A DNA stretch of 64,000 bases from Pseudomonas sp. R5-89-07 (GCF_003851685.1 NZ_CP027727.1:1922001-1986000), one strand, 5' to 3'. Counted from the stretch's first letter, positions 17,955 to 28,382 are shown. Numbers and translations: made by a program. The notes: generated by a model not told the origin, from the letters alone.

Positions 17955-18043
17955 TGTGGGAGGGGGCTTGCCCCCGATGGCGATGTGTCAGTCGTTAATG
18001 AATTGACTGGACCACCGCCATCGGGGGCAAGCCCCCTCCCACA
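17955..18043. repeat. REPIN, opposite class (TGTGGG outward)
   Basis: TGTGGGAGGGGGCTTGCCCC and its inverted partner point the other way from the copies at 3641 or 20235. The inner spacer pairs further (GATGGCG / CGCCATC flanking). It lies between two co-directional genes. Confidence 0.9.
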
Positions 18044-18192
18044 TTATTTTTTGGCACCCGCAAATCTTTCTGCGTCCGCAAAATCCCTCGCTACACTCGA
18101 TCTACTACTAAGGTCGTCTGGAACCCTTTCCATAGCTGCATACAGTGGATACGTTCCAATAATAAAAAAGCTGTGCTGCGAGGATAAAAACA

Positions 18193-18504
18193 ATGAACGA
18201 CAGCATTTACCTCTCGATTCAAAACAGCCCCCGTTTCAAGGAGCTGGTAAGAAAAAGGGAAAGGTTCGCCTGGATTCTCTCGGCGATCATGCTAGGGCTT
18301 TACTCCGCTTTCATCCTGTTGATCGCCTATGGGCCGCAAGTGCTGGGGGCCAAGCTCAGCCCCGGTTCTTCGATCACCTGGGGCATTCCGCTGGGCGTCG
18401 GGCTGATTGTGTCCGCTTTCATCCTGACCGCTATCTACGTGCGCCGCGCCAATGGCGAATTTGACGACCTGAACAATGCGATTCTCAAGGAGGCTGCGCA
18501 ATGA
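18193..18504 (+). CDS. yjcH: DUF485 family membrane protein, YjcH-like
   Basis: 103 residues: [36 protein letters not shown], then a second hydrophobic segment [22 protein letters not shown] and a cytoplasmic tail [12 protein letters not shown]. This is the standard DUF485 layout of two membrane helices, always found before actP. Its stop codon overlaps the actP start (ATGA, 18501-18504), so the pair is translationally coupled. Role with the acetate symporter is inferred from the constant pairing. Confidence 0.92.
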   Translation: MNDSIYLSIQNSPRFKELVRKRERFAWILSAIMLGLYSAFILLIAYGPQVLGAKLSPGSSITWGIPLGVGLIVSAFILTAIYVRRANGEFDDLNNAILKEAAQ

Positions 18505-20159
18505 TCCGGCGTCTATTGGCTCTATTCGGCGCCTCGCTGTTCGCTCCGGCCCTTTGGGCGGCCGACGCGTTGACCGGCGAAGTGCACAAGCAACCGCTCA
18601 ACGTATCGGCCATCGTGATGTTTGTCGCGTTCGTCGGCGCCACCCTGTGCATCACCTACTGGGCGTCCAAGCGCAACAAGTCGGCGGCCGACTACTATGC
18701 AGCCGGCGGCAAGATCACCGGGTTCCAGAACGGCCTGGCGATTGCCGGTGACTACATGTCGGCGGCGTCCTTCCTGGGGATTTCCGCGCTGGTGTTCACC
18801 TCCGGTTATGACGGCCTGATCTACTCGATCGGCTTCCTGGTGGGCTGGCCGATCATTCTGTTTTTGATCGCCGAGCGCCTGCGTAACCTGGGCAAGTACA
18901 CCTTTGCCGACGTGGCGTCCTATCGCCTCGGGCAAACCCAGATTCGCAGCCTGTCGGCCTGTGGCTCGCTGGTGGTGGTGGCGTTCTACCTGATCGCGCA
19001 GATGGTGGGCGCGGGCAAGCTGATCCAGCTGCTGTTCGGCCTCGATTACCATGTTGCGGTGATCCTGGTGGGCATCCTGATGTGCATGTACGTGCTGTTC
19101 GGCGGCATGCTGGCGACCACCTGGGTGCAGATCATCAAGGCAGTGCTGCTGCTGTCCGGTGCTTCATTCATGGCGCTGATGGTCATGAAGCACGTCAACT
19201 TCGACTTCAACACGCTGTTTTCCGAGGCGATCAAGGTTCACCCTAAAGGTGAAGCGATCATGAGCCCTGGCGGCCTGGTGAAGGATCCGATCTCGGCCTT
19301 CTCCCTGGGCCTGGCGCTGATGTTCGGTACCGCTGGCTTGCCGCACATCCTGATGCGCTTCTTCACCGTGAGCGACGCCAAGGAAGCGCGCAAGAGCGTG
19401 CTGTATGCCACCGGCTTTATCGGCTACTTCTATATCCTGACGTTCATCATCGGCTTTGGCGCGATCCTGCTGGTCAGCACCAACCCGGCGTTCAAGGATG
19501 CCGCAGGCGCCTTGCTCGGCGGCAACAACATGGCGGCGGTGCACCTGGCCAACGCGGTGGGCGGCAGTATCTTCCTGGGCTTCATCTCGGCCGTGGCCTT
19601 TGCCACCATCCTCGCGGTGGTTGCCGGCCTGACCCTGGCCGGTGCTTCGGCGGTGTCCCACGACCTGTACGCCAGCGTGATCAAGAAGGGCAAGGCCAAC
19701 GAAAAAGATGAGATTCGCGTGTCGAAGATCACCACGGTGGCCTTGGGTGTATTGGCGATCGGCCTGGGTATCCTGTTCGAGAGCCAGAACATCGCGTTCA
19801 TGGTTGGCCTGGCCTTCTCGATTGCCGCCAGCTGCAACTTCCCGGTGCTGCTGCTTTCCATGTACTGGAAAAACCTCACCACCCGTGGCGCCATGATTGG
19901 CGGCTGGCTGGGCTTGATCAGTGCCGTTGGCCTGATGATTCTTGGCCCGACCATCTGGGTGTCGATCCTGCACCATGAGAAGGCGATCTTCCCGTATGAA
20001 TACCCGGCGCTGTTCTCGATGATCATCGCGTTCGTGGGTATCTGGTTCTTCTCCATCACCGACAAGTCGGCGGCGGCAGAGAAAGAGCGTGCGCTGTACT
20101 TCCCGCAGTTCGTGCGTTCGCAGACTGGCCTGGGGGCGAGTGGGGCGGTTAATCACTAA
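18501..20159 (+). CDS. actP: Cation/acetate symporter
   Basis: 552 residues of the sodium:solute symporter family with a cleavable-looking N-terminus ([14 protein letters not shown]) followed by about 13 membrane segments. [32 protein letters not shown] is the characteristic actP region with the sodium-site neighbourhood, and [31 protein letters not shown] is another signature. It imports acetate and other short carboxylates. In pseudomonads such operons answer to an acetate-linked two-component system, but no site was identified here. A terminator follows. Confidence 0.95.
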   Translation: MIRRLLALFGASLFAPALWAADALTGEVHKQPLNVSAIVMFVAFVGATLCITYWASKRNKSAADYYAAGGKITGFQNGLAIAGDYMSAASFLGISALVFTSGYDGLIYSIGFLVGWPIILFLIAERLRNLGKYTFADVASYRLGQTQIRSLSACGSLVVVAFYLIAQMVGAGKLIQLLFGLDYHVAVILVGILMCMYVLFGGMLATTWVQIIKAVLLLSGASFMALMVMKHVNFDFNTLFSEAIKVHPKGEAIMSPGGLVKDPISAFSLGLALMFGTAGLPHILMRFFTVSDAKEARKSVLYATGFIGYFYILTFIIGFGAILLVSTNPAFKDAAGALLGGNNMAAVHLANAVGGSIFLGFISAVAFATILAVVAGLTLAGASAVSHDLYASVIKKGKANEKDEIRVSKITTVALGVLAIGLGILFESQNIAFMVGLAFSIAASCNFPVLLLSMYWKNLTTRGAMIGGWLGLISAVGLMILGPTIWVSILHHEKAIFPYEYPALFSMIIAFVGIWFFSITDKSAAAEKERALYFPQFVRSQTGLGASGAVNH

Positions 20160-20181
20160 GCCTGTAACTGGATAAAGAATG

Positions 20182-20211
20182 CCCCGGTCGAAAGGCCGGG
20201 GTATTTTTTTG
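20182..20211 (+). terminator. Rho-independent terminator after actP
   Basis: CCCCGG-tcgaaagg-CCGGGG followed by TATTTTTTT. Confidence 0.9.
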
Positions 20212-20234
20212 CCTGCAGATTTGTGGTGCCTGGT

Positions 20235-20340
20235 CTGGCCTCATCGGGGGCAAGCCCCCTCCCACATTTGACTGTATTCACACGTTCAGATGTGTGAACC
20301 CAATCCAGTGTGGGAGGGGGCTTGCCCCCGATGAGGCCAG
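20235..20340. repeat. REPIN with perfect 32-bp terminal inverted repeats
   Basis: The outer 32 bases (CTGGCCTCATCGGGGGC onward through CCCACA) are exactly repeated in inverse at the other end, longer than in the other six copies. It lies between the convergent actP and gltA genes, flanked by a terminator on each side. Confidence 0.93.
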
Positions 20341-20356
20341 CTCAGGCGACACAAAT

Positions 20357-20388
20357 AAAAACGGCCTCCACTAAGGGAGGCCGTTCTC
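20357..20388 (-). terminator. Rho-independent terminator after gltA
   Basis: Read on the minus strand, ACGGCCTCC and GGAGGCCGT pair over 9 bp and are followed by TTTTTATTT. Confidence 0.88.
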
Positions 20389-20410
20389 AGTACAGCTTGC
20401 AGCTAAATGC

Positions 20411-21700
20411 TTACTTACGATCTTCCAGCTTGGTAATGTCACGCGACTCGTAGCCGGTGTACAGCTGGCGCGGGCGGCCAATCTTGTACGGGCTGGAGAG
20501 CATTTCTTTCCAGTGGGAGATCCAGCCCACGGTCCGCGCCAGGGCGAAGATCACGGTGAACATGCTGGTTGGAATGCCGATCGCCTTGAGGATGATCCCC
20601 GAGTAGAAGTCGACGTTCGGGTACAGCGAGCGTTCGATGAAGTACGGGTCGGTCAGGGCGATCTCTTCCAGGCGCATGGCCAGTTCGAGTTGCGGATCGT
20701 TCTTGATGCCCAGTTCCTTCAACACTTCGTCGCAGGTCTGCTTCATCACCGTGGCACGCGGATCGCGGTTCTTGTAGACCCGGTGACCGAAGCCCATCAG
20801 CTTGAACGGATCGTTCTTGTCCTTGGCCTTGGCGATGAACTTGTCGATGTTCGACACGTCGCCGATTTCATCGAGCATGGTCAACACGGCTTCGTTCGCG
20901 CCGCCGTGAGCAGGGCCCCACAGTGCGGCGATACCGGCGGCGATACAGGCGAACGGGTTGGCACCCGAAGAACCCGCCAGACGCACGGTAGAGGTGGAGG
21001 CGTTCTGTTCGTGGTCGGCGTGGAGGATGAAGATCCGGTCCATGGCCTTGGCAAGCGTCGGGCTGATCGGTTTGATCTCGCAGGGCGTGTTGAACATCAT
21101 GTGCAGGAAGTTTTCCGCGTACGTCAGGTCGTTGCGCGGGTACATCATGGGTTGGCCCATGGAGTACTTGTAAACCATTGCGGCCAGGGTCGGCATCTTG
21201 GCAACCAGGCGGATCGCGGAGATTTCGCGATGCTGCGGGTTATTGATGTCCAGGGAGTCGTGATAGAAGGCCGACAGGGCGCCGACCACGCCGCACATGA
21301 CGGCCATCGGGTGGGCGTCGCGACGGAAGCCGTTGAAGAAGGTCTTCAACTGCTCGTGAACCATGGTGTGGTTCTTTACGGTGCTGACGAACTGGGCTTT
21401 CTGCTCGGCTGTTGGCAGTTCGCCATTTAGCAGCAGGTAGCAGGTTTCCAGGTAGTCCGACTGCTCGGCCAGTTGCTCGATCGGGTAGCCGCGGTGAAGC
21501 AGAATGCCATTATCGCCATCGATATAGGTGATCTTCGACTCGCAAGAGGCGGTCGACATGAAGCCTGGGTCGAATGTGAAACGGCCCGTGGCCGTCAGGC
21601 CCCGTACGTCGATAACATCGGGACCAACGGTGCCGGTTAAAATGGGCAGCTCGACGGGGGCTGCGCCCTCGATGATCAACTGCGCTTTTTTGTCAGCCAT
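20411..21700 (-). CDS. gltA: Citrate synthase (type II)
   Basis: 429 residues, the length of the hexameric proteobacterial enzyme. Catalytic residues are visible in [32 protein letters not shown] and [14 protein letters not shown]; the usual aspartate lies in the last third. It condenses acetyl-CoA with oxaloacetate to start the TCA cycle. An AGGAGG site sits just before the ATG. The gene is divergent from sdhCDAB across 365 bases, and a sigma-70 type promoter is visible at 21759-21786. Confidence 0.97.
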   Translation of the reverse strand: MADKKAQLIIEGAAPVELPILTGTVGPDVIDVRGLTATGRFTFDPGFMSTASCESKITYIDGDNGILLHRGYPIEQLAEQSDYLETCYLLLNGELPTAEQKAQFVSTVKNHTMVHEQLKTFFNGFRRDAHPMAVMCGVVGALSAFYHDSLDINNPQHREISAIRLVAKMPTLAAMVYKYSMGQPMMYPRNDLTYAENFLHMMFNTPCEIKPISPTLAKAMDRIFILHADHEQNASTSTVRLAGSSGANPFACIAAGIAALWGPAHGGANEAVLTMLDEIGDVSNIDKFIAKAKDKNDPFKLMGFGHRVYKNRDPRATVMKQTCDEVLKELGIKNDPQLELAMRLEEIALTDPYFIERSLYPNVDFYSGIILKAIGIPTSMFTVIFALARTVGWISHWKEMLSSPYKIGRPRQLYTGYESRDITKLEDRK

Positions 21701-21758
21701 GTGGCCTCCTATTTATGCTTCAAATCATCAGACAGACCCCCCACGCAGGGCCCGCACC

Positions 21759-21786
21759 ACTATAGTGAGATAAATTCAGATGTCAA
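21759..21786 (-). promoter_or_regulatory. Sigma-70 type promoter for gltA
   Basis: On the minus strand TTGACA (21786-21781), a 16-base spacer and TATAGT (21764-21759). It lies about 60 bases upstream of the gltA start codon. Confidence 0.75.
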
Positions 21787-21900
21787 TTTGCCTAAAGTCT
21801 TGCTCCAGAAGGCTTTAACCGTACTTTTTCGTCGAAATTGCCTGCCATTTACGCCTTTTATCCCGTCAGCGCAATCCGCTATTAGGGTGAGGTGTGCGCG

Positions 21901-21929
21901 TTGTCATTAGTAACCTAACTGTCTATACT
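21901..21929 (+). promoter_or_regulatory. Sigma-70 type promoter for the sdh operon
   Basis: TTGTCA (21901-21906), a 17-base spacer and TATACT (21924-21929). Transcription from here gives a leader of about 130 bases before sdhC, which contains an 11-base direct repeat GTCGCACTCCC at 21974-21984 and 22006-22016. Confidence 0.75.
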
Positions 21930-22065
21930 CGGCCACCGACCGCCAAGGGCTTTTGGGCTTGCTTTCATTGGGGGTCGCACTCCCTGGGTGGTGCTTACCT
22001 GACCAGTCGCACTCCCCAACAACTTTGCCCTGATTGTTAGGGGCTCTTCAGTGTGAAAAAAAGCC

Positions 22066-22440
22066 GTGAATAGCCAACGACCTGTAAACCTAGACCTAAG
22101 GACCATCAAACTCCCCATCACCGGCGTTACGTCGTTCCTGCACCGTGTTTCCGGCATTATCCTGTTCCTGGGCCTGGGCATCATGCTTTATGCATTGAGC
22201 AAATCCCTGGGTTCCGCGGAAGGTTACGCCGAGGTGAAGGCAACCTTGACCAGCCCACTGGCCAAGTTCGTAGCATGGGGCCTCCTGTCCGCTCTGCTGT
22301 ATCACCTGGTAGCCGGTGTGCGCCACTTGATCATGGATGCGGGTATCGGTGAGACGCTGGAAGGCGGCCGCCTGGGCTCGAAAATCATCATCGCCATTTC
22401 CGTGGTGCTGATCGTTCTGGCAGGAGTTTGGATATGGTAA
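22066..22440 (+). CDS. sdhC: Succinate dehydrogenase cytochrome b556 subunit
   Basis: 124 residues from a GTG start. RPVNLDLRTIKLPITGVTSFLHRVSGIILFLGLGI is the conserved opening, with SFLHR leading into helix 1, and HLVAGVRHLIMD holds the heme-ligand histidine region. Three membrane helices anchor SdhAB and carry heme and the ubiquinone site. The start is odd: the ribosome-like TAGGGG (22038-22043) is well spaced for GTG at 22053, but that frame breaks after seven A residues. With six A residues it would read MKKAVNSQRPVN, like other pseudomonad SdhC proteins. As sequenced, translation must use GTG at 22066. Confidence 0.9.
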   Translation: MNSQRPVNLDLRTIKLPITGVTSFLHRVSGIILFLGLGIMLYALSKSLGSAEGYAEVKATLTSPLAKFVAWGLLSALLYHLVAGVRHLIMDAGIGETLEGGRLGSKIIIAISVVLIVLAGVWIW

Positions 22441-22802
22441 CCAGCGTAACGAATCTGTCGCGTTCGGGCCTCTATGACTGGATGGCACAGCGTGTGTCTG
22501 CGGTCGTTCTCGCGGCTTATTTCATTTTCCTGATCGGATACCTCGTCGCAAACCCGGGCATCGGCTATGAGCAATGGCACGGCCTGTTCGCCCACAATGC
22601 GATGCGAATCTTCAGTCTGCTGGCCCTGGTGGCCCTGGGCGCTCACGCCTGGGTCGGCATGTGGACCATCGCGACCGACTACCTGACGCCAATGGCGCTG
22701 GGCAAGTCCGCGACCGCAGTACGTTTCCTCTTCCAGGCAGTATGCGGCATCGCGATGTTCGCTTACTTCGTCTGGGGTGTGCAGATTCTTTGGGGTATCT
22801 GA
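22434..22802 (+). CDS. sdhD: Succinate dehydrogenase membrane anchor subunit
   Basis: 122 residues with three hydrophobic helices. Conserved features are SRSGLYDWMAQRVSAVVLAAYFIF and HAWVGMWTIATDYL, where histidine and the DYL region contribute to heme and quinone binding. The ATG lies inside the sdhC end (overlap of seven bases) and follows CAGGAG, so translation is coupled to sdhC. Part of sdhCDAB. Confidence 0.95.
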   Translation: MVTSVTNLSRSGLYDWMAQRVSAVVLAAYFIFLIGYLVANPGIGYEQWHGLFAHNAMRIFSLLALVALGAHAWVGMWTIATDYLTPMALGKSATAVRFLFQAVCGIAMFAYFVWGVQILWGI

Positions 22803-22805
22803 TTC

Positions 22806-24578
22806 ATGGCTAACATTCCTACTATTTCATTCGACGCCATCATTATTGGTGGCGGCGGTGCCGGCATGCGCGCTGCGCTGCAGCTGGCCCAGGGTGGCCA
22901 CAAGACCGCCGTGATCACCAAGGTGTTCCCGACGCGTTCGCACACCGTGTCGGCGCAGGGTGGCATTACCTGCGCGATCGCCTCCGCCGACCCGAACGAC
23001 GACTGGCGTTGGCACATGTACGATACCGTCAAGGGTTCCGACTATATCGGTGACCAGGACGCTATCGAATACATGTGTCAGGAAGGCCCGGCCGCAGTGT
23101 TCGAACTGGACCACATGGGTCTGCCGTTCTCCCGTACCGAACAAGGTCGTATCTATCAGCGTCCATTCGGCGGTCAATCGAAGGATTACGGTAAAGGTGG
23201 CCAGGCTGCCCGTACCTGCGCTGCGTCCGACCGTACCGGTCACGCACTGCTGCACACCCTTTATCAGGGCAACCTGAAAGCCGGTACCACGTTCCTGAAC
23301 GAGTACTACGCTGTCGATCTGGTGAAGAACGGTAAGGGCGAATTCGTCGGTGTGATCGCCATCTGCATCGAAACCGGTGAAACCACTTACATCCGCGCCA
23401 AGGCGACCGTGCTGGCGACCGGCGGTGCAGGCCGTATCTACGCCTCGACCACCAACGCCCTGATCAATACCGGTGACGGCGTTGGCATGGCGCTGCGTGC
23501 CGGCGTGCCGGTACAGGACATCGAGATGTGGCAGTTCCACCCGACTGGCATCGCCGGCGCCGGTGTACTGGTGACCGAAGGTTGCCGTGGTGAAGGTGGC
23601 TACCTGATCAACAAGCACGGCGAGCGTTTCATGGAGCGTTATGCTCCGAACGCCAAAGACCTTGCTGGTCGTGACGTCGTGGCCCGTTCGATGGTTAAAG
23701 AAATCATCGCCGGCAACGGCTGTGGCCCGAACGGCGACCACGTACTGCTCAAGCTCGATCACCTGGGCGAAGAAGTGCTGCACAGCCGTCTGCCAGGTAT
23801 CTGCGAGCTGTCCAAGACCTTTGCTCACGTTGATCCGGTGGTTGCGCCGGTTCCAGTGGTTCCGACCTGCCACTATATGATGGGCGGCGTGCCGACCAAC
23901 ATTCATGGCCAGGCGATCACCCAGAATGCCGAAGGCGTGGACGAGATCATTCATGGTCTGTTCGCGGTAGGCGAAGTGGCCTGCGTATCGGTTCACGGTG
24001 CCAACCGCCTGGGCGGCAACTCGCTGCTCGACCTGGTGGTATTCGGCCGCGCTGCCGGCCTGCACCTGGAAAAAGCCCTGACCGACGGCATCGAATACGA
24101 TGACGCCACCGACGCCAATATCGAAGCTGCCCTGGCGCGTCTGAATGCTCTGAACGAGCGCACGGATGGCGAAGACGTGGCAACCCTGCGTCGCGAGCTG
24201 CAAAGCTGCATGCAGAACTACTTCGGTGTGTTCCGTACCGGCGAATACATGCAGAAGGGCATTGCCCAGCTGGCGGACCTGCGCACGCGTATCGCCAACG
24301 TCAAGATCAACGATAAGAGCCAGGCGTTCAACACTGCTCGTATCGAAGCCCTTGAGTTGCAAAACCTGCTGGAAGTGGCTGAAGCGACTGCGATCGCCGC
24401 CGAGGTTCGTAAAGAATCCCGTGGTGCTCACGCTCGTGAAGACTTTGAAGACCGCGACGACGAGAACTGGTTGTGCCACACCCTGTACTTCCCGGGTGAC
24501 AAGCGCGTAACCAAGCGTGCCGTGAACTTCTCGCCGAAGACGGTGCCGACGTTTGAACCGAAGATTCGGACTTACTAA
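22806..24578 (+). CDS. sdhA: Succinate dehydrogenase flavoprotein subunit
   Basis: 590 residues. It starts with the FAD-binding [38 protein letters not shown] carries the histidine that binds FAD covalently, and [27 protein letters not shown] plus [19 protein letters not shown] hold active-site residues, including the catalytic arginine. It oxidises succinate to fumarate. It starts three bases after sdhD stops. Confidence 0.98.
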   Translation: MANIPTISFDAIIIGGGGAGMRAALQLAQGGHKTAVITKVFPTRSHTVSAQGGITCAIASADPNDDWRWHMYDTVKGSDYIGDQDAIEYMCQEGPAAVFELDHMGLPFSRTEQGRIYQRPFGGQSKDYGKGGQAARTCAASDRTGHALLHTLYQGNLKAGTTFLNEYYAVDLVKNGKGEFVGVIAICIETGETTYIRAKATVLATGGAGRIYASTTNALINTGDGVGMALRAGVPVQDIEMWQFHPTGIAGAGVLVTEGCRGEGGYLINKHGERFMERYAPNAKDLAGRDVVARSMVKEIIAGNGCGPNGDHVLLKLDHLGEEVLHSRLPGICELSKTFAHVDPVVAPVPVVPTCHYMMGGVPTNIHGQAITQNAEGVDEIIHGLFAVGEVACVSVHGANRLGGNSLLDLVVFGRAAGLHLEKALTDGIEYDDATDANIEAALARLNALNERTDGEDVATLRRELQSCMQNYFGVFRTGEYMQKGIAQLADLRTRIANVKINDKSQAFNTARIEALELQNLLEVAEATAIAAEVRKESRGAHAREDFEDRDDENWLCHTLYFPGDKRVTKRAVNFSPKTVPTFEPKIRTY

Positions 24579-24589
24579 GGGTGGCTGCC

Positions 24590-25294
24590 ATGTTGAAAGT
24601 CAGTGTTTATCGCTACAACCCTGATCAGGACGCTGCGCCGTTCATGCAGGAATTCCAGGTCGATACCGGCGGTAAAGACCTGATGGTGCTGGATGTACTG
24701 GCGCTGATCAAAGAGCAGGACGAAGGTTTCTCCTATCGTCGCTCTTGCCGTGAAGGTGTGTGCGGTTCCGACGGCATGAACATCAACGGCAAAAACGGCC
24801 TCGCGTGCATCACGCCGCTGTCGGCCGTGGTCAAAGGCAACAAGCTGATCGTTCGTCCACTGCCAGGTTTGCCGGTTATCCGTGACCTGGTTGTCGATAT
24901 GAGCATCTTCTACAAGCAATACGAGAAAGTTAAGCCGTTCCTGCAGAACGACACGCCGGCTCCGGCCATCGAGCGTCTGCAGTCCCCGGAAGAGCGTGAA
25001 AAGCTCGACGGTCTGTACGAGTGCATCCTGTGCGCTTGCTGCTCGACGTCGTGCCCGTCCTTCTGGTGGAACCCGGACAAGTTCCTGGGTCCAGCTGCGC
25101 TGCTGCAAGCCTACCGCTTCCTGGCAGACAGCCGTGACACCAAGACGTCCGAGCGTCTGGCTTCACTGGATGACCCGTTCAGCGTATTCCGCTGCCGCGG
25201 GATCATGAACTGCGTCAACGTATGCCCCAAAGGCCTGAACCCGACTAAGGCCATTGGTCACATCCGTAACATGCTGCTGCAAAGCGGCGTGTAA
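24590..25294 (+). CDS. sdhB: Succinate dehydrogenase iron-sulfur subunit
   Basis: 234 residues. Three clusters are marked by SCREGVCGSDGMNING (2Fe-2S), CILCACCSTSCPSFWW (4Fe-4S) and CRGIMNCVNVCPKGLNP (3Fe-4S). It passes electrons from SdhA to the membrane quinone site. ATG at 24590 is chosen because AAGGGTGG is correctly spaced; a GTG nine bases earlier is in frame but badly placed. Confidence 0.98.
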   Translation: MLKVSVYRYNPDQDAAPFMQEFQVDTGGKDLMVLDVLALIKEQDEGFSYRRSCREGVCGSDGMNINGKNGLACITPLSAVVKGNKLIVRPLPGLPVIRDLVVDMSIFYKQYEKVKPFLQNDTPAPAIERLQSPEEREKLDGLYECILCACCSTSCPSFWWNPDKFLGPAALLQAYRFLADSRDTKTSERLASLDDPFSVFRCRGIMNCVNVCPKGLNPTKAIGHIRNMLLQSGV

Positions 25295-25329
25295 CTGACG
25301 TAAAAGCAGGACCGTTGTGCCCGTAAATG

Positions 25330-25364
25330 CTGCGGCGCAGGCTTCAACCGGCGCCGTAGTTTTA
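25330..25364 (+). terminator. Possible terminator after sdhB
   Basis: CTGCGGCGC and GGCGCCGTAG can pair with G-U wobbles around an 11-base loop, followed by TTTT. It is weak, so sdh-suc read-through is likely. The remaining 186 bases to sucA hold no clear promoter by eye. Confidence 0.45.
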
Positions 25365-25550
25365 ACTTGAGCAGCGACTTACAAAGCCGCAGCTCTTATT
25401 TTGAAGAAATGAGACAAGCAGGGGCATTCGGGTTGGTACCCGAACTATCAGCGTGATCCTAAGTGGCTTGTTTTGGTCGCTGCACTTGGCCTTTTGCAAG
25501 CAAACTCGGTGTTTTCGCCGGTGGTGTCCCCAAATCGAGGGTGACCAAGC

Positions 25551-28382
25551 ATGCAAGAAAGCGTGATGCAGCGCATGTGGAACAGCGGCTATCTTTCAGG
25601 TGGTAACGCTGCCTATGTGGAAGAGCTTTATGAGCTCTACCTGCACGACCCTAACGCTGTGCCAGAAGAATGGCGCACCAAATTTCAGACGTTGTCTTCA
25701 GACGGCAACGCTGCCACCGATGTATCGCACGCTGCGATTCGCGATCATTTCGTGCTGCTGGCAAAGAACCAGCGCCGCGCCCAACCGGTTTCCGCCGGCA
25801 GCGTGAGCAGTGAGCACGAGAAGAAGCAAGTTGAAGTACTGCGACTGATCCAGGCTTACCGGATGCGTGGCCACCAGGCGGCCCAGCTTGACCCGCTGGG
25901 GCTCTGGCAGCGTCCTGCACCTGCTGACCTGTCGATCAATCATTACGGCTTGACCAATGCCGATCTTGATACGACCTTCCGTGCCGGCGACCTGTTCATC
26001 GGCAAAGAGGAAGCGAGCCTACGCGAAATTCACGAAGCGTTGCAGCAGACATATTGCCGCACCATCGGCGCTGAATTCACGCACATCACCGATTCCGAGC
26101 AACGCCAGTGGTTCCAGCACCGCCTGGAAGGCGTGCGTGGCCGCCCGGTATTGTCCGCCGATGTGCGCAGCCACCTGCTCGAGCGCGTGACCGCAGCTGA
26201 AGGTCTCGAAAAATACCTGGGTACCAAATACCCGGGCACCAAGCGTTTCGGCCTGGAAGGCGGCGAAAGCCTGATTCCGATGCTCGACGAGCTGATCCAG
26301 CGTTCCGGTTCCTATGGCACCAAGGAAATCGTGATCGGCATGGCTCACCGTGGTCGCCTGAACGTGTTGGTCAACACCTTCGGCAAGAACCCGCGCGAGC
26401 TGTTCGACGAGTTCGAAGGCAAGAAGAAGGTCGAGTTGGGTTCCGGTGACGTTAAATACCACCAGGGCTTCTCGTCCAACGTGATGACCACCGGCGGTGA
26501 AGTTCACCTGGCCATGGCCTTCAACCCATCCCACCTGGAAATCGTTTCTCCAGTGGTCGAGGGTTCGGTGCGTGCTCGCCAGGATCGTCGTAACGACACC
26601 ACTGGCGAAAAAGTTCTGCCGATTTCCATCCACGGTGACGCGGCGTTCGCCGGTCAAGGCGTGGTCCTGGAAACGTTCCAGATGTCGCAGACCCGCGGCT
26701 TCAAGACCGGCGGTACCGTTCACATCGTCATCAACAACCAGGTTGGCTTCACCATCAGCAACCCGCTGGATGCGCGCTCCACCGAGTACGCCACCGACGT
26801 TGCCAAGATGATCCAGGCGCCAATTCTCCATGTGAATGGCGATGACCCGGAAGCCGTACTGTTCGTGACGCAACTGGCTGTCGACTACCGCATGCAATTC
26901 AAGCGTGACGTGGTGATCGACCTGGTTTGCTACCGCCGTCGCGGTCACAACGAAGCGGACGAGCCAAGCGGCACCCAGCCGTTGATGTACCAGCAGATCA
27001 CCAAGCAGCGCACCACCCGTGAGCTGTACGCCGAAAGCCTGACCAAGGCCGGCGTATTGGACGATGCGCGTGTTCAGGCGAAGATCGATGAATACCGCAA
27101 CGCGCTGGATAACGGTCTGCATGTAGTGAAAAGCCTGGTCAAGGAGCCGAACAAAGAGTTGTTCGTTGACTGGCGTCCGTACCTGGGTCACACCTGGACT
27201 GCGCGCCATGACACCAGCTTCGACTTGAAGACCTTGCAGGAATTGTCCGCCAAGTTGCTGGAAATTCCTGAAGGCTTTGTGGTTCAGCGCCAGGTTGCGA
27301 AGATCTACGAAGACCGTCAGAAGATGCAAGCCGGTGGCCTGCCGATCAACTGGGGTTACGCCGAAACCATGGCGTACGCGACCCTGGCGTTCGAAGGTCA
27401 CCCGATCCGCATGACCGGCCAGGACATCGGCCGCGGTACGTTCTCGCACCGTCATGCTGTGTTGCACAACCAGAAAGACGCGGGCACCTACATCCCGTTG
27501 CAGAACCTGTACGAAGGCCAGCCACGTTTCGACCTTTACGATTCGTTCCTGTCCGAAGAAGCCGTACTGGCGTTCGAATACGGCTACTCCACCACCACGC
27601 CTAACGCGCTGGTGATCTGGGAAGCCCAGTTCGGCGACTTCGCCAACGGTGCCCAGGTGGTTATCGACCAGTTCATCACCAGCGGCGAGCACAAGTGGGG
27701 CCGTCTGTGCGGTCTGACCATGCTGCTGCCACACGGTTATGAAGGCCAGGGCCCCGAGCACTCCTCGGCCCGTCTGGAGCGTTACCTGCAGCTGTGCGCC
27801 GAGCACAACATCCAGGTGTGCGTACCGACTACCCCGGCGCAGATCTACCACTTGCTGCGCCGCCAGGTGATCCGCCCGCTGCGCAAGCCGTTGGTCGTGT
27901 TGACTCCGAAATCGCTGTTGCGTCACAAATTGGCCGTTTCGACCCTGGAAGACCTGGCCGAAGGTTCGTTCCAGACCGTGATTCCAGAGATCGATACGCT
28001 GGACGCCGCCAAGGTCACTCGCCTGATCCTGTGCAGCGGCAAGGTCTACTACGATCTGCTGGAAAAACGCCGTGCCGAAGGCCGCGAAGACATCGCCATC
28101 GTGCGTATCGAGCAGCTTTACCCGTTCCCGGAAGATGACCTCATGGAGATCATCGCGCCTTACACCAACCTCACGAATGTCGTGTGGTGTCAGGAAGAAC
28201 CGATGAACCAGGGCGCGTGGTACAGCAGCCAGCATCACCTGCGTCGCAGCATCGGCAACCACAAAAAGGCACTTGGCCTGGAGTATGCCGGTCGTGATGC
28301 GTCTGCTGCACCTGCTTGTGGTTATGCGTCGATGCACGCCGAGCAGCAGGAAAAACTGCTGCAAGATGCTTTCACTGTTTAA
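25551..28382 (+). CDS. sucA: 2-oxoglutarate dehydrogenase E1 component
   Basis: 943 residues, the normal length. The start MQRMWNSGYLSGGNAAYVEELYELYLHDPNAVPEEW is the E1o N-terminal segment; GMAHRGRLNVLVN, HGDAAFAGQGVVLE and NNQVGFT hold the thiamine diphosphate site, and RGHNEADEPSGTQPLMY follows. It decarboxylates 2-oxoglutarate and loads the succinyl group on the E2 lipoyl arm. It heads the sucAB-lpd-sucCD set. Confidence 0.98.
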   Translation: MQESVMQRMWNSGYLSGGNAAYVEELYELYLHDPNAVPEEWRTKFQTLSSDGNAATDVSHAAIRDHFVLLAKNQRRAQPVSAGSVSSEHEKKQVEVLRLIQAYRMRGHQAAQLDPLGLWQRPAPADLSINHYGLTNADLDTTFRAGDLFIGKEEASLREIHEALQQTYCRTIGAEFTHITDSEQRQWFQHRLEGVRGRPVLSADVRSHLLERVTAAEGLEKYLGTKYPGTKRFGLEGGESLIPMLDELIQRSGSYGTKEIVIGMAHRGRLNVLVNTFGKNPRELFDEFEGKKKVELGSGDVKYHQGFSSNVMTTGGEVHLAMAFNPSHLEIVSPVVEGSVRARQDRRNDTTGEKVLPISIHGDAAFAGQGVVLETFQMSQTRGFKTGGTVHIVINNQVGFTISNPLDARSTEYATDVAKMIQAPILHVNGDDPEAVLFVTQLAVDYRMQFKRDVVIDLVCYRRRGHNEADEPSGTQPLMYQQITKQRTTRELYAESLTKAGVLDDARVQAKIDEYRNALDNGLHVVKSLVKEPNKELFVDWRPYLGHTWTARHDTSFDLKTLQELSAKLLEIPEGFVVQRQVAKIYEDRQKMQAGGLPINWGYAETMAYATLAFEGHPIRMTGQDIGRGTFSHRHAVLHNQKDAGTYIPLQNLYEGQPRFDLYDSFLSEEAVLAFEYGYSTTTPNALVIWEAQFGDFANGAQVVIDQFITSGEHKWGRLCGLTMLLPHGYEGQGPEHSSARLERYLQLCAEHNIQVCVPTTPAQIYHLLRRQVIRPLRKPLVVLTPKSLLRHKLAVSTLEDLAEGSFQTVIPEIDTLDAAKVTRLILCSGKVYYDLLEKRRAEGREDIAIVRIEQLYPFPEDDLMEIIAPYTNLTNVVWCQEEPMNQGAWYSSQHHLRRSIGNHKKALGLEYAGRDASAAPACGYASMHAEQQEKLLQDAFTV

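Noticed and set aside
18044..18080. Sigma-54 promoter TTGGCAC-like before yjcH
   Set aside because: The -12 GC element is not at the required distance from TGGCAC.
22827..24479. A 550-codon minus-strand open frame opposite sdhA
   Set aside because: Antisense shadow of a gene with full motif support.
26019..28364. A 781-codon minus-strand open frame opposite sucA
   Set aside because: It mirrors the sucA codons; such shadow frames are common in high-GC DNA and the translation shows no domain.
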